In this document: piece after piece, positions 51,639 through 60,562 of the stretch | Layout: every line of letters starts with the position of its first letter | Numbering within the stretch: the stretch's first letter is position 1 | Origin: Salinadaptatus halalkaliphilus | Lineage (GTDB): Archaea; Halobacteriota; Halobacteria; Halobacteriales; Natrialbaceae | Assembly (NCBI RefSeq): GCF_006543045.1 | Contig: NZ_RBZW01000058.1 | Location: 186,001 to 250,000, forward strand | Length of the DNA stretch: 64,000 bases | Direction: 5' to 3' | Translations under genes and position numbers: made by a program | The notes under the pieces: generated by a model | The model's database searches: none | What the model was told of the DNA's origin: nothing | Seen by the model: only the letters and a program-made list of their open reading frames with translations

Positions 51639-52988
51639 TCAGTCGACGAGCTGGATGATGTTCCCGTTGCGCGAGATGTGGAGGTCTCGACCCGTCTGGT
51701 AGCCTTCGCTCTCACAGAGGTTGACGTAGCCCGAGAGTCCCTTGAGGTCCTGGTGGGCCGGAATGATGTTCTGTGGCTGGAGAGCGTCGAGCATTTCGTA
51801 GTGGCCCTCCTGGTTCATGTGGCCCGAGACGTGGATATCGTCGTAGACGCGAGCGCCTTGCATACCGAGCAGTTTCTCGGCCTGGTAGCGCTGGCCCTCG
51901 TTGGTCGGTTCGGGGATGACGCGTGCCGAGAAGACGACCTTGTCGCCGTCGTCCAGTTCGTAGGGGGTCTCGCCGCGGGCCATCCGGGTGAGCATCGCGC
52001 GTGGCTCGCCCTGGTGACCGGTGACGACCGGCAGGAAGTCCTCTTTGCCCTCGTTCATGATCCGCTTGAACGTACGGTCGACGGACTTGCGGTGGCCGAA
52101 CATCCCCAGATCTTCGGGGAAGTCGACGAAGTCGAGTCGCTCGGCCGTACCGGAGTACTTCTCCATCGAGCGTCCGAGCAAGACCGGCTGTCGGCCGATG
52201 TCTTTCGCGAACTCGACGAGACTGGTCACGCGGGCGATGTGACTCGAGAAGGTCGTCGCGACGATACCGCCGTCGTAGTCCTCCATGCTGTAGAGGACGT
52301 CCTTGAGGTGTTCGCGTGCGACGTTTTCGGAGGGGGTTCGGCCCTTCTTGTTCGCGTTCGTACAGTCCTCAATGTAACACAGCACCCCTTCGTCCTCGCG
52401 ACCGATCTCACGGAACCGCTTCATGTCGATCGGATCGCCGATGACGGGCGTGTGGTCCATCCGCTTGTCGAGCCCGTAGACGATGGCGCCTTCGGGCGTG
52501 TGGAGGACGGGGTTGATCGCGTCGATGATCGAGTGGGTGACGTTGACGAACTCGAGTTCGACCCCGTGGTCGCCGATCGTCATCGTTTCGCCGGCGTCCA
52601 TCTTGACCAGGTCGTTCTCGACACCGAACTTCTGTTCGCCCTCGATCTGCTGTTTGACCAGTTCGATCGTAAACGGCGTCGCGACGATCGGGGCGTCGTA
52701 TCGGTGGGCCAGTTTCGAGATGGCGCCGATGTGATCCAGGTGGCCGTGAGTCGGGACGATCGCTTGGACATCGCCCTCGAGGTCGGACATGATCCGGTCG
52801 TCCGGAATCGCGCCCATGTCGATCAGGTCGAGACTGTGCATCCGTTCGGTTTCGACGTTGTCGTGGATCAGGACCTGCGAGAGGTTCAGACCCATATCGA
52901 AGATGACGACGTCGTTACCGGCGCGGACGGCAGTCATCTGCCGTCCGACTTCCTCGTAGCCGCCAATTGTTGCAATTTCTATTTCCAT
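51639..52988 (-). CDS. rnj: Ribonuclease J (archaeal RNase J1-type)
   Basis: A 449-aa metallo-beta-lactamase/beta-CASP nuclease that degrades RNA 5' to 3'. The core Zn motif [12 protein letters not shown] lies near residue 82. [18 protein letters not shown] and VHVSGH-like [18 protein letters not shown] are the beta-CASP and third His motifs, and [15 protein letters not shown] is also characteristic. Start at ATG 52988 ([15 protein letters not shown]). In many haloarchaea the order is mvk-ipk-rnj-idsA; here a permease and a lipoprotein gene separate ipk from rnj. Confidence 0.93.
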   Translation of the reverse strand: MEIEIATIGGYEEVGRQMTAVRAGNDVVIFDMGLNLSQVLIHDNVETERMHSLDLIDMGAIPDDRIMSDLEGDVQAIVPTHGHLDHIGAISKLAHRYDAPIVATPFTIELVKQQIEGEQKFGVENDLVKMDAGETMTIGDHGVELEFVNVTHSIIDAINPVLHTPEGAIVYGLDKRMDHTPVIGDPIDMKRFREIGREDEGVLCYIEDCTNANKKGRTPSENVAREHLKDVLYSMEDYDGGIVATTFSSHIARVTSLVEFAKDIGRQPVLLGRSMEKYSGTAERLDFVDFPEDLGMFGHRKSVDRTFKRIMNEGKEDFLPVVTGHQGEPRAMLTRMARGETPYELDDGDKVVFSARVIPEPTNEGQRYQAEKLLGMQGARVYDDIHVSGHMNQEGHYEMLDALQPQNIIPAHQDLKGLSGYVNLCESEGYQTGRDLHISRNGNIIQLVD

Positions 52989-53476
52989 GGTTCGTAGCAC
53001 TGAAAGCCGCGTCGTGGACTCTCATCGAAACGGTCCGCGGACTCCCGGTTGTGCGGCCCCGGCATCTTACAGCGCGTCGGCCACCGCAATCCCGCTATGC
53101 GCTCGAGAACCGCACGATATCTACGACGTATACCGCCGTCACATCGTCGAACGCACTTGCCCGCGGGTTTCGCTAGGTCCATCTACACGCCGGGGTGTTA
53201 AAAACGCAGTGGGTTGGTCGTCCAGACGAACGGTCGAGCTACACGAATCGTCGATGGCAGTCACTCTGGGCCGAACACACCGGCTACTGCGGCGGCAGCC
53301 GGCGACGGCGGTGCTCGAGTATCGTGGTGGTTGGTACCACGATAGGGGAGCCAGAATCAATCAATCGTTTTCCATTCGAAGATATTTTTGGCTTGATTTC
53401 GATTCGCCGTGTGGGAAGCTCACACTCGCTTCCGAAATGCGAAGGTTTTGTAACTTCCGTTCGAAAGGAGAGACCA
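52989..53476. other. Long divergent intergenic region between rnj and the permease
   Basis: About 490 bases. A GTTTTTAACACC box on the minus strand (about 53198-53209) probably drives rnj from about 200 bases upstream, giving either a long leader or a small unseen gene in 52989-53182. Nothing in it matches a tRNA or a familiar RNA. The right half, lower in GC, leads to the permease. Confidence 0.4.
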
Positions 53477-55777
53477 ATGGCGAAAGATCTCGAGCGCGAC
53501 CTGGGTCTGTTCGCGGTGATCGCGATCAGTATGGGGGCGATGATCGGCAGTGGTATCTTCATTCTCCCCGGCGTCGCGATGGCCGAAGCCGGACCGGCGG
53601 TGATTCTGGCGTTCGTCATCGCGGCGATTCTCGTGATCCCGGCGGCGTTATCGATCGCCGAGCTCGGGACCGCGATGCCGGAAGCCGGCGGAGACTACGT
53701 CTTCATCGAGCGGGGACTCGGCCCTTCCTTCGGGACGATAGCCGGCCTCGGCACCTGGCTCATGTTGATGCTCAAAGGATCGCTCGCGCTCTATGGGGGT
53801 ATGTTCTACATCAATTTCATCTATGCGCTCCCGACGTGGGATCTGGCGATTCCGGGCCTCGGCGCGACGCTTCCGATCCCCGGCGTCCGCGCGCTGGGGA
53901 TCACCTTCGCGCTCGTGTTCATCGCGATCAACCTCGTCGGGGTCAAACAGACCGGCGGCATCCAGCTGGTGATGGTCATCGTCATGCTCGTGATCCTCGG
54001 CGGGTTCGTCGCGGTCACCATCATCCAGGTCGACGGCGCGAACTACGATCCGTTCTTCGCGGAGGGGATCGACGGCGTCTTCACCGCTACCGCCCTGGTT
54101 CTGGTCTCGTATGCCGGAGTGACGAAAGTCGCCGCGGTCGCCGAGGAGATCGAGAATCCGGGTCGGAACCTCCCGCTCGGACTGCTCGGCTCGCTGGCCG
54201 TCACCGCGTTCCTCTACGCCTTGCTCGTGTTCGTCCTCGTCGGAGTCGTCGACGGCGATCAACTCGCGGACTCCGAGGAACCGATGGCCCTCGCGACGGA
54301 GATTCTGTTCGGGGAGGCGGTACTGGCCGGCGTTCCCGTCGGCACGCTCGCCGTCGCCGGCATCATTCTCGCGGCCGTCCTCGCACTCGTCAGTACCGCA
54401 AATGCCGGCATTCTGACCGCCTCGCGATATCCGCTCGCACTCAGTCGCGACGACCTCTTCCTGAAGAAGTTCGAGTACATCCACCCGCGATTCAACACGC
54501 CGTCGGTCGCCATCCTGGTGACCGGCGCGATCATCGTCGCGATCGTCGCCACGCTCGAGGTCGACGAGATCGCGAAGATGGCCGGCGCCTTCCAGATCCT
54601 CGTCTACATCCTGGTCTGTGCCGCCCTAATCGCCTTCCGCGAGCGGGACCTCGAGTGGTACGATCCCGACTTCTTCACGCCGGGCTATCCCTGGGTCCAG
54701 TTGTTCGGCATCGTCTCGGGGATCTTCATCATCACGCAGATGGAGACTCAGGAGATCCTCGGCTCGATCGCCATCGTGATCTTCGGCTTCGTCTGGTTCA
54801 AACTCTACGCCGAGGGTAAGATCGATCGCGAGGGCGTCGCCAAGGGCCTCGCCCGCCGTGAAGCCGGCAAGCAGTTCGTTCAGGATACCGAAGCCGTCCT
54901 CGAGCGCGCCGACGAGTTCGAGATCCTGATCCCGATTCGCCAGGATGTCTCCCGCGAACAGGAAGACGCGATGATCCAGATGGCCGCCCCGATCGTCAAA
55001 CGCCGCGGCGGCCACATCCGGGTCGTGCGCTTCGACGAGGTGCCCGACCAGGTGCCACTCGATACCGCCGCCCAGGAACTTTCCGAGGCCGACATCGAGT
55101 TCGAGGAGCGCACCGACGATCTCGTGCGCTATCTCGAGGTGCCCGTCGAGGTCGGCGAGATCGTCAGCCACGACACGCGCCACGCGGTCGTCAACTTCGC
55201 CGAGCGGACCGGCGCGGACCTCGTGCTCGCCCGCCAGGAGGCCACCAGCAGACTCGGGACGCTGTTCGGCCGGGATACCGACTGGATCCTCGAACACGCA
55301 CCGTGTGACGTCGTCTTCGTCCAGCACGAACAGCCCACGGCCGTCGACGAGATCGCTATCGTCACGGATCGGAGCCCGTTCAACGATCCGCTCAAGGTCG
55401 AACTCGCCGACGCGATGGCCGACGTTCTCGACGCACGAGTACGATTCCTCTTTGCCGTCTCCGAGGACGCTCCCGACGAACTCCTCGAGACGATCGAGGA
55501 CTACCACGCCGAACTCGACGAACTCTGTACGGTGCCCGTGGAATCGACGATCGTGCGGACCGACGACGACGTCGAGGGGCTCTCCGCGGCACTCGAATCG
55601 GCCGATATCGTCATGCTGAGTACGGTGACTCACCACCGACTCCCGGACCTGATCATCGAACAGCGTTCGGATCGACTGGCTGCGGCGATCGAACAGCCGG
55701 TGTTGCTGGTCCACTCCAAACAAACCCGTCGTGGATCGTTCCTGCGACCGATCCTCGATCGCGTGCTGTTCGACTGA
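53477..55777 (+). CDS. APC-family amino acid permease fused to two universal-stress domains
   Basis: A 766-aa fusion. Residues about 1-455 are a 12-span amino acid/cation transporter (LGLFAVIAISMGAMIGSGIF is the APC glycine motif of TM1; SYAGVTKVAAVAEEIENPGR lies at the loop after TM6). Residues about 485-620 and 625-760 are two Usp domains (the first with GADLVLARQEATSRLG). Such permease-Usp fusions are common in haloarchaea, and the Usp part may gate transport. An AAAGGAGAG site lies 5-10 nt before the ATG. The exact substrate is unknown. Confidence 0.9.
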   Translation: MAKDLERDLGLFAVIAISMGAMIGSGIFILPGVAMAEAGPAVILAFVIAAILVIPAALSIAELGTAMPEAGGDYVFIERGLGPSFGTIAGLGTWLMLMLKGSLALYGGMFYINFIYALPTWDLAIPGLGATLPIPGVRALGITFALVFIAINLVGVKQTGGIQLVMVIVMLVILGGFVAVTIIQVDGANYDPFFAEGIDGVFTATALVLVSYAGVTKVAAVAEEIENPGRNLPLGLLGSLAVTAFLYALLVFVLVGVVDGDQLADSEEPMALATEILFGEAVLAGVPVGTLAVAGIILAAVLALVSTANAGILTASRYPLALSRDDLFLKKFEYIHPRFNTPSVAILVTGAIIVAIVATLEVDEIAKMAGAFQILVYILVCAALIAFRERDLEWYDPDFFTPGYPWVQLFGIVSGIFIITQMETQEILGSIAIVIFGFVWFKLYAEGKIDREGVAKGLARREAGKQFVQDTEAVLERADEFEILIPIRQDVSREQEDAMIQMAAPIVKRRGGHIRVVRFDEVPDQVPLDTAAQELSEADIEFEERTDDLVRYLEVPVEVGEIVSHDTRHAVVNFAERTGADLVLARQEATSRLGTLFGRDTDWILEHAPCDVVFVQHEQPTAVDEIAIVTDRSPFNDPLKVELADAMADVLDARVRFLFAVSEDAPDELLETIEDYHAELDELCTVPVESTIVRTDDDVEGLSAALESADIVMLSTVTHHRLPDLIIEQRSDRLAAAIEQPVLLVHSKQTRRGSFLRPILDRVLFD

Positions 55778-55831
55778 TTTCGGGCGTTCGTATTCACCAG
55801 CCCTGACGCCGAGAAACGGACAGCCAGTCGG

Positions 55832-57070
55832 TTACTCCTCGAGATCGTCGACCGGATCGGGCGCCGGCGCGTCGGCAACTGTCGTATCCGCTGCGGCAAA
55901 GCCCTCGAGGGGAACAGTGAGTCCGCTCTCGAGTTCGTACTCCAGCCCGACGACCACGTCGTTTGGCAGTCCTCCGATCGAAAATCGCGTCCCGGGTTCG
56001 AACGTGCCCTCGTCGAAGCGCAACTCCTCGCCGGTGAGGCCGTCGACGGTGATGACGAGTCGCGGGAGTTCGAGCGATTCGCCTGCGAGATGGCGCACCG
56101 TTCCTCGCTGCTCGTCGTCGTCGTACTCGAACGCGATCGACGCTCGCGGCGGGACGGCCGTCGAGACGTCCTCGATCGGCGTCTCGGGCACGGCCGTCGC
56201 GAACCCGTCGGCGACACCGTCGTCCGTGTAGATGCTCGGCTCCGTTCCCCAAAGTTCCTGGAAATGGTCGGCGAACGCGTCGGCGATCTCGGCGTCCGGA
56301 TCGGGCGAGGTGACCGACGCTCGCTGGACGTAGTCGTCGCCGGCATCGACGGCCGTCCCCCACTGGCCACCGTCGGGGAGCCAGGACGGACGCTCGAGGC
56401 CGACTGTCGTCCGAATACCCCGTCCGAGAAGGTCCGTCAGTCGTTCGAACTGCGGGTCGTCCTCGTGACGCCGCTGGATAGCGCCGTCTCGTGTGTCGAC
56501 GATCGTCCGAATGCGATCGGCGCCCTCCTCGACTGCGTCCGCAGACGGTGCCCGTACCCTCGTCTGGACCACGCCGTACTCGGTAACGCCGACGACTCGA
56601 GGGCGCGTCTCGCCGACGTAGAGCTCCCATCCCTCGCCGGTGTCGCGCGAGTCGTACCCGGTTTCCTCGAGCGCCGCGGCGGCGGCGTCGACCGAAATAT
56701 CGCCCGCATAGACGATCGTGGTCGGATCGGTATCGAAGGCGAGCAGTCCCTCGAGATCGGTGACCTCGTGGCCGAACCAGTCGCCGACGACCCAGCTCTC
56801 GAACGCGGAGATCGCCACGGTCCTCGGCAAGGCCTCGCCCCGTTCGAACGCTCGATCGACATCGACGTATCTGACCGTCGCCGATCCGAGTCCGGACGAT
56901 TCGTCTGGCGCGTCGGCCGCTGGCAGCCACGTCCTGTACGTCGGTTCGCCAGCGTCGACGCCGGCCTGACTGCGACGGGATCCGGGATCGGCTCGTGGCA
57001 CCGCACAGCCAGCGAGCGCGACCGCCGTCCCAACACCACCGAGTCGGAGCAACGTTCGTCTCGAGTACAT
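55832..57070 (-). CDS. Tat-exported lipoprotein of unknown function
   Basis: A 412-aa protein with signal MYSRRTLLRLGGVGTAVA followed by lipobox LAGC (Cys22), so it is exported folded and lipid-anchored. The body has no recognised catalytic motif; it alternates ordered segments (VVGDWFGHEVTDLEGLLAFD, TGEGWELYVGE) and ends in an acidic tail. Downstream of ipk in the same direction, 65 bp away. Function unknown. Confidence 0.75.
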   Translation of the reverse strand: MYSRRTLLRLGGVGTAVALAGCAVPRADPGSRRSQAGVDAGEPTYRTWLPAADAPDESSGLGSATVRYVDVDRAFERGEALPRTVAISAFESWVVGDWFGHEVTDLEGLLAFDTDPTTIVYAGDISVDAAAAALEETGYDSRDTGEGWELYVGETRPRVVGVTEYGVVQTRVRAPSADAVEEGADRIRTIVDTRDGAIQRRHEDDPQFERLTDLLGRGIRTTVGLERPSWLPDGGQWGTAVDAGDDYVQRASVTSPDPDAEIADAFADHFQELWGTEPSIYTDDGVADGFATAVPETPIEDVSTAVPPRASIAFEYDDDEQRGTVRHLAGESLELPRLVITVDGLTGEELRFDEGTFEPGTRFSIGGLPNDVVVGLEYELESGLTVPLEGFAAADTTVADAPAPDPVDDLEE

Positions 57071-57135
57071 CTGACCCCTCTTCTCACGGGGCGGCAAAAC
57101 AGTTCTCGCTTTCCGACGACCGTCGACGAGCGGCC

Positions 57136-57903
57136 TCAGCGAATCGTCGTCCCCGGCTGTGCACCCGTCAGAAACGCCTCGAGATCGTCGGCGCCGAAGA
57201 TCGACGCCTCGCCCTCGAGTTCGAGCAAGGTCCGGACCTTCCCGGCCATTCCGCCGGTCACGTCGGTCGCGTCGCTGTCGCCGAGGACGTCCGCGACGTC
57301 GTCGTACGCATCGATCTCGTCGATCACCGCGTCAGACTCGTCGAGGACGCCGGGGACCGTCGAACAAAGCCCGATCCGATCGGCCTCGAGGTCCGTTGCG
57401 ATTCTGGCGACGAGTCGATCGCCGCCGACGACCGTCGTCCCCTCGCCCGCGTGAGCGACGAGATCGCCGTGTAAGACGGGGACGAACCCGTCCGCGAGCA
57501 ACGTCTCGAGCTGGCCGGTGGGTAACTCGAGGTCGCCGTCGGCGTTGCAGTGGGCCATCGACAGAGGATGAACGGGGACCACCGGGACGGCACGCTCTAA
57601 GAGCCGACTCATGACGAAGGTGTTCAGCGTCTTCATCGAGCCGTGGATATCGTGGATGGCGGTCGGATCGTGGGTCCCGTCGGTCGTCGTCACGCCGTGG
57701 GCGTTCGCGTGGTGGTGTCCGAAGCTTCCGGCACCGTGAACGATGACGAGCCCTTCGTCGCCGAGATTACCGGCCGCGCCGTCGGCTGCCCGCTCGCGTG
57801 TGGCCGCGATAACGTCGGCGACTCGCTCGAGCGCCGCGCCGTCGAGCGTCTCCGGCCGGTCCTTTTCCGTAATGACGCTGCCGCCGAGTTTCAGGACGAT
57901 CAT
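57136..57903 (-). CDS. ipk: Isopentenyl phosphate kinase
   Basis: A 255-aa amino-acid-kinase-fold enzyme that phosphorylates isopentenyl phosphate to IPP in the archaeal mevalonate pathway. LKLGGSVITEKDRPE (ATP-phosphate loop, Lys5) and VHGAGSFGHHHANAHG, holding the diagnostic histidine of IPK, are clear; GGDRLVARIATDL and TGGMAGKVRTLLEL complete the fold. Its start overlaps the mvk stop by 4 nt. Confidence 0.93.
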   Translation of the reverse strand: MIVLKLGGSVITEKDRPETLDGAALERVADVIAATRERAADGAAGNLGDEGLVIVHGAGSFGHHHANAHGVTTTDGTHDPTAIHDIHGSMKTLNTFVMSRLLERAVPVVPVHPLSMAHCNADGDLELPTGQLETLLADGFVPVLHGDLVAHAGEGTTVVGGDRLVARIATDLEADRIGLCSTVPGVLDESDAVIDEIDAYDDVADVLGDSDATDVTGGMAGKVRTLLELEGEASIFGADDLEAFLTGAQPGTTIR

Positions 57904-58886
57904 TCGAGCCGCTTCACCCCTGCTTCGGCGAGTTCTGCCCGAAAGGCCTCCTCACAACCCGGCGTAAACGACAGGGCCGTCTCCGTTTCCGGCGTCGCAT
58001 CCAGAGCCACGATACAGCCGCCACCGCCCGCACCGGTAAGCTTCGCCCCGTAGGCGCCGGCGTCGCGAGCCGACCAGACCATGGTCTCGAGCGACCGCGA
58101 GGAAACGCCAAGCGCCGAGAGCAGGCCGTGATTGAAATTCATCAGTCGACCCAGTTCCTCGAGGTCGCCGTCCTCGAGGACCCGTTCGCCCTGTCTCACG
58201 ATATCGCCGATCGCCGCGACCGTATCGCTCGCGAAGTCGTACTCTTCGCGCAGTTGGCGCACACCCGAGACGAGTTCGCCGGTATCGCCGGCCCCGCCGT
58301 CGAAGCCGATGACGAACGGGAGGTCGGGCGCCTCGAGGGATCGTCGGTCGTCGCCTTCAACCCGAACCGCGCCGCCGGTAGCCGAACAGAACGTGTCCGC
58401 ACGGGAGGCTTGCCCGTCCTGAACGTTGTGTTCGGTGCGGTAGGCTCGCTCGGCGAGCTCGTCGGTCTCGAGCGTGACCCCGAGTTCGCGCGTCGCGGCG
58501 TCGATCGCGGCGACGACGACCGCCGCGGACGATCCAAGGCCGGCCCCGAGCGGTATGTCGCTCTCGATGGTCACGTCGAAGCCGGCGTCGTCCGTATCGG
58601 TGACGTCCCGGACCTGTCCGATCGCCTCGTCGACGTAGCCCATCGCCGCGCTCACAAGCGACTCCGAGACATTGACATCCGGCCGTCCAGCCGTGGATCC
58701 GCCGTACTCGACAGTGAATCCGTCTAAGCTGAGATCCTCGGCGTGGACCCGCAACTTGCCGTCCGATCGCTCGGTTACCTCGACTCGCGCTCGTAACTCG
58801 ATCGCACACGGTACCGCCGGCTCGCCGTATACGACTGCGTGCTCCCCGAACAGATACACCTTCCCGGGAGCGCTCGAGACCGTCAT
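57900..58886 (-). CDS. mvk: Mevalonate kinase
   Basis: A 328-aa GHMP kinase: substrate motif APGKVYLFGEHAVVYGEPAV at the N-terminus, ATP-binding PLGAGLGSSAAVVVA near residue 105, and the third motif AKLTGAGGGGCIVAL near residue 285. It makes mevalonate 5-phosphate; ipk follows in the same operon. Enzymes of the step between them are not in this window. Confidence 0.95.
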   Translation of the reverse strand: MTVSSAPGKVYLFGEHAVVYGEPAVPCAIELRARVEVTERSDGKLRVHAEDLSLDGFTVEYGGSTAGRPDVNVSESLVSAAMGYVDEAIGQVRDVTDTDDAGFDVTIESDIPLGAGLGSSAAVVVAAIDAATRELGVTLETDELAERAYRTEHNVQDGQASRADTFCSATGGAVRVEGDDRRSLEAPDLPFVIGFDGGAGDTGELVSGVRQLREEYDFASDTVAAIGDIVRQGERVLEDGDLEELGRLMNFNHGLLSALGVSSRSLETMVWSARDAGAYGAKLTGAGGGGCIVALDATPETETALSFTPGCEEAFRAELAEAGVKRLE

Positions 58887-58995
58887 AGCCGGGTGTTCGC
58901 ACGAGGGCGCTTAATATCTATCCTCTCGCGATCGAAAGAACGGCGAGCGATCTCGAGGGCAGAACCGTTTTCCCGTCGGCCAAACGATCGATCGT

Positions 58996-59580
58996 ATGGC
59001 AGCGGATCGAGTCGCGCACCCGTTCGCTGCAGGAACGGTCACCGGCATCGCCGCCTGGCTCACTGGCTACCTCGCCACGTTCGTCCTCGCGACCGATGCC
59101 GTTCGCGAAGCGCTGACTGGCACCGAACTCGAGGTGGTCGTGGCGGCGGCGACGGACTGGCAACTGGCTGGCTGGCTGTTTTTCAACGCTCACGGCGTGG
59201 CTATCCGAAGCGCCGAGACGCCAATTACGGTCGGCGAGTCGACAGTTACCCTCGTGGCCGAAAGCGGTGTCACGCCGTTGTATGCCGTGCCGTTTCTCAC
59301 GCTGGTGGCTTCCGGCGCGGTTCTCGCGTGGCACTATCGAGAGCCGGTCGAAACGAAGACTGACGCGGCTATACTCGGCGCCACCGTGAGCGTCGGCTAC
59401 CTCGGCTGTATGGGTATCGGGCTCCTCGCGTTCGGCGTCTCCCTCGAGGGGTCGACCCTCAGGCCGGACCTGCTGACGGGCGTGGTGCTCGGGCTCGCCT
59501 CTCCGATCGCGTTCGGGTCGCTCGGCGGCCTCGTTTCGTTCCTGATCGCCTCGAGAGCGGCTGTCACCGCCGACGAGTGA
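58996..59580 (+). CDS. Four-span membrane protein, haloarchaeal-type, unknown function
   Basis: A 194-aa protein with about four hydrophobic segments: AGTVTGIAAWLTGYLATFVL, LYAVPFLTLVASGAVLAWHY, GYLGCMGIGLLAFGVSL and LASPIAFGSLGGLVSFLIA. Between spans 1 and 2 lies an external-looking loop of about 70 residues. No motif for transport or catalysis. Divergent from mvk. Confidence 0.75.
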   Translation: MAADRVAHPFAAGTVTGIAAWLTGYLATFVLATDAVREALTGTELEVVVAAATDWQLAGWLFFNAHGVAIRSAETPITVGESTVTLVAESGVTPLYAVPFLTLVASGAVLAWHYREPVETKTDAAILGATVSVGYLGCMGIGLLAFGVSLEGSTLRPDLLTGVVLGLASPIAFGSLGGLVSFLIASRAAVTADE

Positions 59581-59630
59581 CGCGGTTCGTACTTCGGTAG
59601 CTACTTGAGCAGACCGTGCGACCACCACCC

Positions 59631-60341
59631 ATGGGCGGACGCGGACCGAAACGGGAGTTGGCAGAGAAGATTGCTGGAGAGATAACGCTGAGTGACGATC
59701 CCGGCGCGACGCTGCGCAAGTGGCGAACCGACTTCGATATCTCGCAGACGGATCTCGCGACCGAACTCGGGGTATCCTCGTCGGTCGTCTCGGACTACGA
59801 GAGCGGTCGTCGTGAGAGTCCCGGCATCGGCGTCGTCGGTCGACTCGTCGAAGGGTTACTCGAGATCGACGAGCGACGTGGCGGTGATCGCATCCGACAG
59901 TACGGCCGGGTGCTCTCGGCCGGCTTCGACAGCGACGTCGTACTGGACCTCCGGGAGTATCCGACGTCGATCCGCCTCTCGGAGCTGTACGACGACCTCG
60001 AGGCGACCGAAATCGCCTCGGGGGGGACCGACCAGATCAGCGGCCACACCGTCATCGACAGTATCGAGGCGATCACTCGCCTCTCGAGCGAGGAGTTCTT
60101 CCGGCTCTACGGCCAGAGCACGAACCGCGTGCTCGTGTTTACGGGCGTCACGCGCGGCGAATCACCGCTGGTCGCCCTGCGGGTCGTCAATCCGACGCCC
60201 AACGCCGTTATTCTCCACGGAATCGACGAGGACGAGCTCTGGGACCACGCCGCCGATCTCGCTCGCATCGACGGCTACTCCCTGGCCGTGACGACGACCG
60301 ATCTGGATGGAATGCTCGAGCACCTCGTCACGCTCGAGTAG
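59631..60341 (+). CDS. XRE-type helix-turn-helix transcriptional regulator
   Basis: A 236-aa regulator. The DNA-binding HTH is at about residues 30-85 (DISQTDLATELGVSSSVVSD then YESGRRESPGIGVVGRLVEG). The remaining 140 residues form an alpha/beta domain (VIDSIEAITRLSSEEFFRLY, VLVFTGVTRGESPLVALRVV) found in archaeal regulators of this kind, ligand unknown. ATG at 59631 (MGGRGPKRELAEKIAG). Followed 1 nt later by a tiny membrane protein gene. Confidence 0.83.
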   Translation: MGGRGPKRELAEKIAGEITLSDDPGATLRKWRTDFDISQTDLATELGVSSSVVSDYESGRRESPGIGVVGRLVEGLLEIDERRGGDRIRQYGRVLSAGFDSDVVLDLREYPTSIRLSELYDDLEATEIASGGTDQISGHTVIDSIEAITRLSSEEFFRLYGQSTNRVLVFTGVTRGESPLVALRVVNPTPNAVILHGIDEDELWDHAADLARIDGYSLAVTTTDLDGMLEHLVTLE

Positions 60342-60342
60342 G

Positions 60343-60519
60343 ATGCTCGACTGGACCGAACGGGCGACACTCGTGGTGGCTCTCGTCTTCGGCGTGACAC
60401 TCGCGGGAACGATCTACGTCGACACGGCGGTCGCGTGGCTGTGCTGGGGCGTCGCGATGGTCGTCCTCGCTGGCGGCGTATTGATCTGGACGAACCGATC
60501 ACAGCCGCCGCCGGAGTAG
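60343..60519 (+). CDS. Tiny two-span membrane protein
   Basis: A 58-aa protein with two hydrophobic segments (ATLVVALVFGVTLAGTIYV and WLCWGVAMVVLAGGVLIW) and a short polar tail. It starts 1 nt after the regulator stop, so translation is probably coupled. No family recognised. Confidence 0.68.
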   Translation: MLDWTERATLVVALVFGVTLAGTIYVDTAVAWLCWGVAMVVLAGGVLIWTNRSQPPPE

Positions 60520-60562
60520 TCGATCCAAAAACGACTAACCAGAGCCCGTCGTCTCCTCGTCC

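Noticed and set aside
52979-53182. A 67-codon minus-strand frame ending just before rnj, near a good TATA-like box
   Set aside because: Composition (Arg/Cys-rich) is not protein-like for this organism; more likely the rnj leader region.
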